Source of the DNA: Dyella amyloliquefaciens
GTDB taxonomy: Bacteria > Pseudomonadota > Gammaproteobacteria > Xanthomonadales > Rhodanobacteraceae
Assembly (NCBI RefSeq): GCF_004296575.1
Contig: NZ_SAYT01000002.1
Span: 735,313 to 799,312, forward strand
Direction of reading: 5' to 3'
DNA: 64,000 bases
The position numbers and the translations under genes are program-made. The notes below the pieces were generated by a model. It saw only the letters and a program-made list of their open reading frames with translations. It did no database searches and had not been told where the DNA came from. Below are positions 42,598 through 49,639 of this stretch, piece after piece; position 1 is the first letter of the stretch, and every line of letters starts with the position of its first letter.

Positions 42598-42626
42598 GCA
42601 ACCTTTTGGTGCCAGAGCGGCACTCA
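42598..42626 (+). promoter_or_regulatory. Predicted autoregulatory ECF promoter F
   Basis: GCAACC at 42598-42603, 16 bases, GCACTCA at 42620-42626, ending 31 bases before the sigma gene start. Most ECF sigma genes are autoregulated, so a matching promoter here is the best argument that the shared motif belongs to this sigma factor. Confidence 0.7.
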
Positions 42627-42657
42627 CGGGCTGACCCACCATCGTTATGAGACGGCC

Positions 42658-43242
42658 ATGACCGAAGCCGACATCGACGCAGACGCGACAGACCGCATGC
42701 TGCTTCAACGCATGTCGGCGGGCGATCGTGCCGCGTTGGCTGTGCTCTATCGCAGCTACCACGGGCGCCTATGTCGCTTTCTTTCCCGGCTGACGCGACG
42801 TTCCGACGTCATCGAGGAAGTGATCAACGACTGCCTGTGGATCACCTGGCAAAAGGCCGGCACCTTCCACGGCGACTCGCGGGTCTCCACCTGGATCATC
42901 GGCATTGCCTACCGCTGTGGGCTCAAGGCGCTGCGCCAGCATGGCGACGAGCCGGTGGATGACGATGCATTGTCGGAAGACCGGTTCCCGGCCCATTGCC
43001 CCGATGAGGACCGCGAACTGCGCGACTGGCTGGCCAAGGGCCTCAGCCGCCTGTCCGCGGACCAGCGCGTAGTGATCGAACTGGTGTACGGCCTGGGCCA
43101 CACCCTGGATGACGTCGCCGTCATCATGCAGTGCCCGGTGGGCACGGTGAAGGCGCGCCTGTTCCACGCCCGGGTCAAACTGCGCAACACGTTGCCGGCC
43201 CTTGCGGGAGATCCGCCCATTCGTAAAGAGAGCATGCCATGA
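42658..43242 (+). CDS. ECF (extracytoplasmic function) sigma factor
   Basis: A 194-residue sigma factor with region 2 (about 15-85: AGDRAALAVLYRSYHGRLCRFLSRLTRRSDVIEEVINDCLWITWQKAGTFHGDSRVSTWIIGIAYR) and region 4 (about 125-180: GLSRLSADQRVVIELVYGLGHTLDDVAVIMQCPVGTVKARLFHARVKLRN). Regions 1 and 3 are absent as in all ECF factors. It overlaps the anti-sigma gene (ATGA at 43239-43242). It should direct RNA polymerase to the CAACC-N16-GCACTCA sites around it and thus to the 20-45 kb cluster. Confidence 0.93.
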   Translation: MTEADIDADATDRMLLQRMSAGDRAALAVLYRSYHGRLCRFLSRLTRRSDVIEEVINDCLWITWQKAGTFHGDSRVSTWIIGIAYRCGLKALRQHGDEPVDDDALSEDRFPAHCPDEDRELRDWLAKGLSRLSADQRVVIELVYGLGHTLDDVAVIMQCPVGTVKARLFHARVKLRNTLPALAGDPPIRKESMP

Positions 43243-43871
43243 AGCTTCCGACGGACATCGGCAAGGACTGTGCCCGCGCCTGGGATGCCATGCCCTGGTC
43301 GCTGCAGAACAGCGCGACACGGGATCAGGACGAGTGGCTGAACCAGCATCTGGCGCAATGCGAAGCCTGTCGCTCCGAATTCGAGCTGCAGAGCCGGCTG
43401 CGCCTGGCCATTTCGCTGCCGCAGGACGTCCCCGTCGATGTGGACGCCGGGCTTCGACGTCTGCTGGCGCGCATCGACGCGCCCGACACGCGCGCTGCGC
43501 GCCAGCGTAGCCGCACGAGCTGGGTCACGCGGGCCCTGGTTGCCGCCGTGCTGGTGCAGGCCATCGGCATCGGTGTTCTCGGTGCACGGCTGTGGTCGGA
43601 AGCCAGCCAGGCGGACTATCGCACCCTGAGCCAGGCGTCCGCGCCGCTGCCAACGGGTGCCATGCATGTCGTGCCCGACGACACCATGAAGCTGGCCGAC
43701 TGGGACACCTTGCTGCATACCTTCAGGCTGCAGGTCATTGGCGGCCCCAACGAGGTCGGCGCCTATACCGTGGTCGCCTCGGACGGATCCACATCGTCCA
43801 GGGACACGCTGCAGAAGCTGCGTACCACCCACGGCATCCGCCTCGCGGAGCCCGTCGCGAACACTCCATGA
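43239..43871 (+). CDS. Membrane anti-sigma factor with zinc-finger (ZAS) domain
   Basis: A 210-residue protein: cytoplasmic ZAS domain with H37-x3-C41-x2-C44 (HLAQCEAC), one membrane helix at about 95-117 (VTRALVAAVLVQAIGIGVLGA) and a periplasmic tail. It should hold the sigma factor at the membrane. The tail (residues 176-206) aligns with the pro-region of the subtilisin encoded next: a Tyr-beta strand, then R-D/E ... L..L ... LA-E/Q-P. This suggests a shared I9-like fold and a physical link between the two proteins. Both gene ends overlap their neighbours by ATGA. Confidence 0.88.
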   Translation: MKLPTDIGKDCARAWDAMPWSLQNSATRDQDEWLNQHLAQCEACRSEFELQSRLRLAISLPQDVPVDVDAGLRRLLARIDAPDTRAARQRSRTSWVTRALVAAVLVQAIGIGVLGARLWSEASQADYRTLSQASAPLPTGAMHVVPDDTMKLADWDTLLHTFRLQVIGGPNEVGAYTVVASDGSTSSRDTLQKLRTTHGIRLAEPVANTP

Positions 43872-45172
43872 AGCAAGGCGTCCTCGTATCGCTGTTGATC
43901 CTGGCAGCGTTGATGCTGGGTGCCTGCACGCCACCCCGCCCCACCGCGCCGCAAAACGGTGATCCGTCGCAGGGTCCGATCGCCCATGTGCAGGCGATGG
44001 ATACGCGTCGCGACATCGTGCTGGCCGTGGCCAATCCGCTCGATCCTCCGGCCACGCACGCCGGCTCCAGCCTGCTCGGCTACGCGCCCGCTGGCGCCTA
44101 CGGTGCCGGCCAGCGCGCCGTGTCCACGCTCGCCGCGCTCAAGCAGAGCTACGGCATTCGCGAAATCACCGGCTGGCCCATCAAGTCGCTGGACCTCTAC
44201 TGCATCGTGCTGGAGCCACCACCGGGCATGACCCGCGAAGCGATGCTCGAAACGCTGTCGAAGGACAGTCGCGTGGCGCTCGCACAACCGCTGCAGGACT
44301 ATGCCGTCTACGCCGACACCACCAAGGGAGCGCACCAGTACAACGACCCGTACGCCAATCTGCAGCGCGGCTTCGTCGAAACGGAAGCGGCGGTTGCGCA
44401 CAGTGTCACGCAGGGCGACGGCGTGCATGTGGCCATCGTCGATACCGGCGTGGACATGATGCATCCCGACATCCAGGGCAGCATCGCCCAGGCACGCAAC
44501 CTGGTGGACGCGAACGTCGCGGCCTTCAACGCCGACAGCCATGGCACCGAAGTGGCAGGCATCATCACGGCCATCGGCGACAACCACCTGGGCATCGTCG
44601 GCATGGCGCCCAAGGCGATGCTCAATGTCTACAAGGCCTGCTGGTACCTGCCCGGCACGGACAGCGGCGCGCACTGCAACTCCTTCACGCTCGCCAAGGC
44701 ATTGGCCGCGGTGATCGACACCGATGCACGCATCGTCAACCTCAGCCTGGGCGGCCCGGCCGACCCCTTGCTCAACCGGCTGCTGGGTGAACTGCTGCGG
44801 CAAGGGCGCATCGTGGTTGCAGCCATGCCACCGGAAGGCAACAACGGCGGGTTTCCGAACGACGCGCCCGGCGTCATCGTGGTGCGTGTGAGCGCTCCAT
44901 CGCAGGCGCCACCCGGGGTCCTCAGCGCGCCCGGCAACGACATCCTCACCACCCAGCCCGGTGGTGGCTATGACTTCACCACGGGCTCCTCGATGGCTGC
45001 CGCTCACGTGAGCGGCATCGTCGCCTTATTGCTGGCCATCGCGCCGAAACTCGATGCCCGCTCGGTGCACGATCTGTTGCTGCGCACCAGCAAGACCACC
45101 GCCGGCAAGCTGCAGGTGAACGCCGCCTCCGCCGTCAGCACGCTGCAGGCGCAGCACCCGGCTTCGCACTGA
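43868..45172 (+). CDS. Lipoprotein subtilisin-like serine protease (S8)
   Basis: The 434-residue precursor has a lipobox (LMLGAC20), an I9-like pro-region at about 85-150 and a subtilase domain with the complete triad D192 (VAIVDTGVD), H225 (DSHGTEVAG) and S375 (TTGSSMAAAH), plus the oxyanion asparagine region GNNGG. It should be anchored in a membrane facing the periplasm. Its ATG overlaps the anti-sigma stop, so sigma, anti-sigma and protease form one translated unit. A role in cutting the anti-sigma, or in sensing, is inference from this arrangement. Confidence 0.9.
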   Translation: MKQGVLVSLLILAALMLGACTPPRPTAPQNGDPSQGPIAHVQAMDTRRDIVLAVANPLDPPATHAGSSLLGYAPAGAYGAGQRAVSTLAALKQSYGIREITGWPIKSLDLYCIVLEPPPGMTREAMLETLSKDSRVALAQPLQDYAVYADTTKGAHQYNDPYANLQRGFVETEAAVAHSVTQGDGVHVAIVDTGVDMMHPDIQGSIAQARNLVDANVAAFNADSHGTEVAGIITAIGDNHLGIVGMAPKAMLNVYKACWYLPGTDSGAHCNSFTLAKALAAVIDTDARIVNLSLGGPADPLLNRLLGELLRQGRIVVAAMPPEGNNGGFPNDAPGVIVVRVSAPSQAPPGVLSAPGNDILTTQPGGGYDFTTGSSMAAAHVSGIVALLLAIAPKLDARSVHDLLLRTSKTTAGKLQVNAASAVSTLQAQHPASH

Positions 45173-45196
45173 CATCGCGTGCTGCCACGCGCCCTC

Positions 45197-46177
45197 ATGG
45201 ATGCTCCTGTGAAAAACAGAGACAGCGCGGTTTGCCCTCTCCCTGATATCGGCGCGCACGTCACGCCCGGTCCGGCCGGCCAGCTCGACTGGGTGGGTAT
45301 GGAAGGCATCGCGTTGCCGGTGTGCTTCGATGCCGGCGACGGCAACGCACAGCGCTCCGCTGCGAAAGTCGACGCCTTCGTGAATCTCGTTCGCGCAGAA
45401 CAACGCGGCATCCACATGTCGCGCCTCTACCTGCTGGCGGAAGCACATCTGGATCGCAACCCCGTCGATGCGCCATCGTTGGAGAAGCTGCTCCGGGCCT
45501 TCCTGCATTCGCACGAAGGCCTCGCTGATCGTGCGCACGTTCGCATCCGCTTCGATCACCTGGTTCGCCGCCCCGCCCTGCGCAGCCACAACCAGGGCTG
45601 GCGCGCGTATCCGGTCAGCCTGGAAGCAAGCATCTCGGAACAAGGCTTCCAGTTCGAACTGGGCACGGAAGTGGTGTATTCGTCCACGTGCCCCGCTTCC
45701 GCGGCGCTCTCGCGCCAGCTCATCCAGCGCCAGTTCGCCGAGGATTTTCCTGCCGGCCATCCGCTGGACCATGCCAGCGTCTTGGCATGGCTGGGCAGCG
45801 AGCAAGGCATCGTCGCCACACCCCATGCGCAACGCAGCACGGCATGCCTGCGCGTCCGGTATGCGCACGGCGCACCGCTTCAGCTGATCGCCCTGCTTGA
45901 TCGCGTCGAACACGTGCTGGGCACGCCGGTACAGACAGCCGTGAAACGCGAGGACGAACAGGCCTTCGCCCTCGCCAACGGCGGCAACCTGATGTTCTGC
46001 GAAGACGCCGCACGTCGCATACAGCGCGCACTCGAAAACGATGCCGCCATTACGGGGTTCAAGGTACGCGTCGCGCATCACGAAAGCCTGCACCCGCACG
46101 ATGCCGTGGCTTATGCGAGCGGAGGATCGCTGGATCGCCTTGAGCCCTTGCTACCTTCATCGAGTAACGCCGCCTGA
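45197..46177 (+). CDS. folE2: GTP cyclohydrolase FolE2 (type IB)
   Basis: A 326-residue enzyme of the FolE2 family: LDWVGMEGIALPVCF near the start, RGIHMSRLY, EVVYSSTCPASAALSRQL with the catalytic cysteine, and HYxxx-free C-terminal part with NGGNLMFCEDAARRIQRALE. FolE2 makes dihydroneopterin triphosphate for folate without needing zinc and is often used when zinc is short. The start at 45197 is likely but lacks a clear ribosome site. It is 24 bases behind the protease gene, so the ECF operon could read into it; whether that is meaningful is open. Confidence 0.88.
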   Translation: MDAPVKNRDSAVCPLPDIGAHVTPGPAGQLDWVGMEGIALPVCFDAGDGNAQRSAAKVDAFVNLVRAEQRGIHMSRLYLLAEAHLDRNPVDAPSLEKLLRAFLHSHEGLADRAHVRIRFDHLVRRPALRSHNQGWRAYPVSLEASISEQGFQFELGTEVVYSSTCPASAALSRQLIQRQFAEDFPAGHPLDHASVLAWLGSEQGIVATPHAQRSTACLRVRYAHGAPLQLIALLDRVEHVLGTPVQTAVKREDEQAFALANGGNLMFCEDAARRIQRALENDAAITGFKVRVAHHESLHPHDAVAYASGGSLDRLEPLLPSSSNAA

Positions 46178-46324
46178 GTCGGCATTCCGCGCGTGACACC
46201 CGGCACTCGAAAGCGATCATGCAACGCAACAATTACGCGCGACCGATGCATTGCTCGCTTCGTGTGCTTTATGGACTCGTCATCGCTCTGTTAACGTGAG
46301 GTCTTTCCAACGTCGGGGGACCCC

Positions 46325-47263
46325 ATGCTGCGCCATTGCCTTGCTGCTGCCATCGCACTCGCCACCACCCTTCCTGCCATCAGCCTGGCCGCTGACCAGA
46401 CACCGGCGCACACGCCGACGCCGAAGGAACTGCTGAGCAAGTCGCAACCGCAGGAGTGGCGCACGCCCGATCCGCAGAACCTGCTGATCATGAAGCTGCC
46501 GCAGGGCCAGGTATTGATCGAGCTGGCCCCGGACTTCACCCCGCAGCATGTCGTCAACATCCGCACGCTGGTGCATGAGCACTACTTCGACGGACTCGCC
46601 ATCGTGCGCGTGCAGGACAACTTCGTGACCCAGTGGGGCGATCCGGAAGACGACGACAACGGCGACAAGAGCAAGCTCAAGCCGCTGGGCAGCGCCAAGG
46701 CCAAGCTGCCGCCGGAATACACCCGCCCGTTCGACACCAGGCTGCCGTTCACGCGACTGCCCGACGGCGACGTCTACGCGCCGGAGGTCGGCTTCTCCGA
46801 AGGCTTCCCGGTGGGTCGCGACAAGGCGCACGGACAGGAATGGCTCACGCACTGCTACGGCATGGTCGGCGTGGCACGTGATGTCGATCCGGAGACCGGT
46901 AGCGGCACCTCCCTGTACGTGGCGATCGGCCAGGCACCGCGCGGACTCGATCGCAACCTCGCCGTCGTTGGCCGCGTGCTGCAGGGCATGGAATACCTGT
47001 CCGGCTTGCCGCGCGGCACGGGCCCGCTGGGCTTCTACGAGAAGCCCGAGCAGCGCCTGGGCATCAGCGCCATCCAGCTCGCCTCCGAACTGCCGCCGGA
47101 ACAACGCCCGAAGATTGAAGTACTGCGTACCGACAGCGCTACCTTTGCCGCGTTGATCGAAGCCAAGCGCAACCGCCGCGACGACTTCTATCGCAATCCC
47201 GCCGGCAAGATCGACCTGTGCAGCATCAGCGTCCCCGCACGCGAGGCGAAGACGCAGCCTTGA
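46325..47263 (+). CDS. Periplasmic cyclophilin-type peptidyl-prolyl isomerase
   Basis: A 312-residue precursor with signal peptide (residues 1-22) and a cyclophilin-like domain: GQVLIELAPDFTPQHVVNIRTLVHEHYFDGLAIVRVQDNFVTQWGDP, then GSGTSLYVAIGQAPRGLDRNLAVVGRVLQGMEYL. It is longer than standard cyclophilin because of an insertion (about 115-165). It should speed proline isomerisation during folding of exported proteins. It has its own promoter region (147-base gap before it) and ends in a hairpin. Confidence 0.87.
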   Translation: MLRHCLAAAIALATTLPAISLAADQTPAHTPTPKELLSKSQPQEWRTPDPQNLLIMKLPQGQVLIELAPDFTPQHVVNIRTLVHEHYFDGLAIVRVQDNFVTQWGDPEDDDNGDKSKLKPLGSAKAKLPPEYTRPFDTRLPFTRLPDGDVYAPEVGFSEGFPVGRDKAHGQEWLTHCYGMVGVARDVDPETGSGTSLYVAIGQAPRGLDRNLAVVGRVLQGMEYLSGLPRGTGPLGFYEKPEQRLGISAIQLASELPPEQRPKIEVLRTDSATFAALIEAKRNRRDDFYRNPAGKIDLCSISVPAREAKTQP

Positions 47264-47276
47264 GCTGCGTCTTCGC
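47246..47276. terminator. Bidirectional hairpin terminator
   Basis: GCGAAGACGCAGC (47246-47258) pairs perfectly with GCTGCGTCTTCGC (47264-47276). It overlaps the last codons of the cyclophilin gene and lies 6 bases from the end of the convergent DUF4349 gene, so it can serve both. Confidence 0.65.
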
Positions 47277-47281
47277 GTGAT

Positions 47282-48064
47282 TCACGCCGGAGCCTTGATT
47301 ACCCGCCTGGTGATGCGGCGCCACGCCCATCGCCAGGCCCATGCCAACGGCAACGCAAGCAGCAGGAACGGCAGGCCGTAAGCCAATGCGGAAAGCGCAT
47401 CGCCGAGGCCATCGATCAGGCGATCGAGCAAGCCGCGGAACGACTCTCCGAGCCGATGCGCGCGCGAACCAGCCTCGGCATCGTGGAAATCGAGCGTCAG
47501 CACATTGGTGTCGAGCCGACGCTGCTGCATGACGGCCTCGCCCTGCAATGACTCGCGCTGCTGCTGCACCTGCGCCTGCTCGTGGCTCAGCGTGATCAGA
47601 TCGGCAACCGCCAGGTCCTTGCGCGAGGCCAGCTCGTCCAGCCGCTTCGCGTAGGCATCCAGTTGCACCTGCTTGCGCTGGTTGTCGCTGACCACATCGG
47701 CAAGGTCCTCCGCGTGCGTTTCACGCGAGGAAAGTCGCCCGCCCTGTCCAGCCATGCTTACCAGGGGTTCGATGGCGCCGGGTACCGCGCGCACCACCAG
47801 CGATGAACGCCACTCGCCCTGCTGCATGCGCAGGACATTGCAGGCGCCAAAACGCTGTAACTCGCACGCATCGCGCATGGCAGCCATCCTGCCGGCAATC
47901 TGTGCCTCCGGCAGCTCCACGTTGACGCTGTGTTCGTACGCGAGCTTCGCGCCCGCCTTGGCCTTCTCGCCGGTCAACGTCCCCGGCCCCACTTCCTGCT
48001 TCTTCGAGCAGCCGGCCAGCAGCAGCACGGCAAACACCGCAAACATCCACTTGCGCACAGTCAT
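47282..48064 (-). CDS. DUF4349 lipoprotein
   Basis: A 260-residue lipoprotein (lipobox LLAGC near residue 18) with the DUF4349 layout: a periplasmic region, a coiled-coil (about 140-190: NQRKQVQLDAYAKRLDELASRKDLAVADLITLSHEQAQVQQQ) and a C-terminal membrane helix (GLPFLLLALPLAWAWRWAWRRI). The function of the family is not known. The start at 48064 is taken for the signal peptide. Confidence 0.82.
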   Translation of the reverse strand: MTVRKWMFAVFAVLLLAGCSKKQEVGPGTLTGEKAKAGAKLAYEHSVNVELPEAQIAGRMAAMRDACELQRFGACNVLRMQQGEWRSSLVVRAVPGAIEPLVSMAGQGGRLSSRETHAEDLADVVSDNQRKQVQLDAYAKRLDELASRKDLAVADLITLSHEQAQVQQQRESLQGEAVMQQRRLDTNVLTLDFHDAEAGSRAHRLGESFRGLLDRLIDGLGDALSALAYGLPFLLLALPLAWAWRWAWRRITRRVIKAPA

Positions 48065-48136
48065 GGTATCCCTTCCTGGACCCTGGTTTGGGTTGAGTCT
48101 GCCATAGGACATGGCCTCGACTTGCCACGCATCTCA

Positions 48137-48170
48137 TTTCGATATATCGTTTTATTTAGATATATCGAAA
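48137..48170. promoter_or_regulatory. PadR operator palindrome
   Basis: TTTCGATATATC (48137-48148) and its exact complement GATATATCGAAA (48159-48170) are separated by 10 AT-rich bases. The site lies 12 bases before the PadR-type gene start, so binding would block its own transcription and that of the reductase behind it. Confidence 0.75.
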
Positions 48171-48181
48171 TTAGCCCAAGC

Positions 48182-48709
48182 ATGCGAGACCGGACACATC
48201 CCTCCAAGCCTGCCGCACGTGGCGACCAGGACCGCCGCGGCAGCCAGCGCCTGCTGGGACATGGCGACCTGAAGCTCTTGTTGCTCGCCCTGGTCGAACA
48301 GCAATCCAGCCACGGCTATGAATTGATCCGACGCATCGCCGACATGTTCCATGGCCACTACACGCCAAGCCCCGGCGCGATCTATCCCACCCTGACCATG
48401 CTGGAAGAGCTGGGATTGCTGCAGGTCGAGCAGGAGCACGGCGGGCGCAAGCTCTATGCCGTCACGGCTGCGGGTCGCCGCTTCCTGTCGGACAACCAGG
48501 AAGCCGTCGATGCGATGACCCTGCGCACGCGGCATGCCGCTCGCACGGCGGCCAAGATGGCGCTTCCCCCTGCCGTGCGACATGCGATGCACGAGATCAA
48601 GCACGCATTGATGGCGCGCGGCTCGGCCTGGAATGCAGCGGAAGCACGACGCGTTGCCGCGTTGCTGGAACACGCCGCCCGCGAGATAGCCAACGAATCC
48701 AACGATTGA
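48182..48709 (+). CDS. PadR-family transcriptional regulator
   Basis: A 175-residue regulator: winged helix at about 25-100 (GDLKLLLLALVEQQSSHGYELIRRIADMFHGHYTPSPGAIYPTLTMLEELGLLQVEQEHGGRKLYAVTAAG) and a helical dimer domain. This is the PadR family group 2-like layout. It is followed by a siderophore-interacting reductase gene 22 bases on, a known association in which the regulator responds to iron or redox state. The strong palindrome before its start is the likely operator. Confidence 0.87.
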   Translation: MRDRTHPSKPAARGDQDRRGSQRLLGHGDLKLLLLALVEQQSSHGYELIRRIADMFHGHYTPSPGAIYPTLTMLEELGLLQVEQEHGGRKLYAVTAAGRRFLSDNQEAVDAMTLRTRHAARTAAKMALPPAVRHAMHEIKHALMARGSAWNAAEARRVAALLEHAAREIANESND

Positions 48710-48731
48710 ATCCCCCGTCGAGATGATCCCC

Positions 48732-49526
48732 ATGACCCGACATGCCCACCAGATGCAGCGACACACCGTGGTGCTGCGCGAGATCGAAGTGCTTCGCTCC
48801 GAACGCCTGACGCCGCACATGCAACGCGTCGTCTTCGGCGGTGCCGCGCTGCGCGGTTTCCTCAGCGCCTCGCCAGACGACCACGTGAAGCTGTTCTTCC
48901 CCAATCCCCAGGGCCAGCTCGCGCTTCCCACGTCCGGCCAGGGGCGCCTCGAATTTCCGGAGGGTGTCGAGCCCTCGCCGATGCGCGACTACACGCCTCG
49001 CCGCTACGACGATGAATTCAACGAACTCACGGTGGATTTCGTGCTGCACGGTGACGGCCCTGCCTCGGCGTGGGCCGAGCAGGCAAAGCCTGGGCAACAT
49101 ATCGGTGCCGGTGGCCCGCGCGGCTCGTTCGTGGTGGCGAATGACTTCGACCATTACGTGATGATCGGCGACGAAACGGCATTGCCGGCGATCGGTCGCT
49201 GGCTGGAAGAACTGCCATACGGCGTACGAGCGACCGTGCTGGTGGAAATCCCCGGCAGCGCGGACCGGCAGATGCTGGAATCGCGTGCACAGGTCGAGCT
49301 CACCTGGTTCGAACGCAACAACCAGGACGCCGCGACAAGCCAGTTGCTGGAACATGCGCTGGAGCGCTTGCCCACACCGGCCGGCGACACCTTCTGGTGG
49401 ATTGCAGCGGAGTCTTCCCGCGCACGCCGCATGCGCCAGCACCTATCCGATGATCGCGGCGTTCCGAAGGAATGGGTGCGTGCCACAGGCTACTGGAAAG
49501 CTGGCGGAAGCGACGAGGAAGCGTGA
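48732..49526 (+). CDS. Siderophore-interacting protein (ferric-siderophore reductase)
   Basis: A 264-residue flavoprotein of the SIP family: RLTPHMQRVVFGGAALRGF, SPMRDYTPRRYD (FAD-binding RxYTxR), GPASAWAEQAKPGQHIGAGGPRGSFVV, DETALPAIGRWLEELP, and the C-terminal FWWIAAESSRARRMRQHL...GVPKEWVRATGYWKAG. SIP enzymes use NAD(P)H to reduce iron(III) siderophores in the cytoplasm. An ATG at 48723 is an alternative start. It is co-transcribed with the PadR gene. Confidence 0.9.
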   Translation: MTRHAHQMQRHTVVLREIEVLRSERLTPHMQRVVFGGAALRGFLSASPDDHVKLFFPNPQGQLALPTSGQGRLEFPEGVEPSPMRDYTPRRYDDEFNELTVDFVLHGDGPASAWAEQAKPGQHIGAGGPRGSFVVANDFDHYVMIGDETALPAIGRWLEELPYGVRATVLVEIPGSADRQMLESRAQVELTWFERNNQDAATSQLLEHALERLPTPAGDTFWWIAAESSRARRMRQHLSDDRGVPKEWVRATGYWKAGGSDEEA

Positions 49527-49639
49527 ATGGCATGAACTGCCGCTGAGCGCAAAAGCATCATCACTACGAAAATTTGCCGTTGACACGGTTATGAGTGGCA
49601 GCGTCGACCGGCACCGGCCGGTCATTGCAGGAGGCAATG

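Noticed and set aside
46202-46208. GCACTCG before the cyclophilin gene as an ECF site
   Set aside because: The -10-like half has a mismatch and the sequence 16 bases upstream does not contain CAAC.
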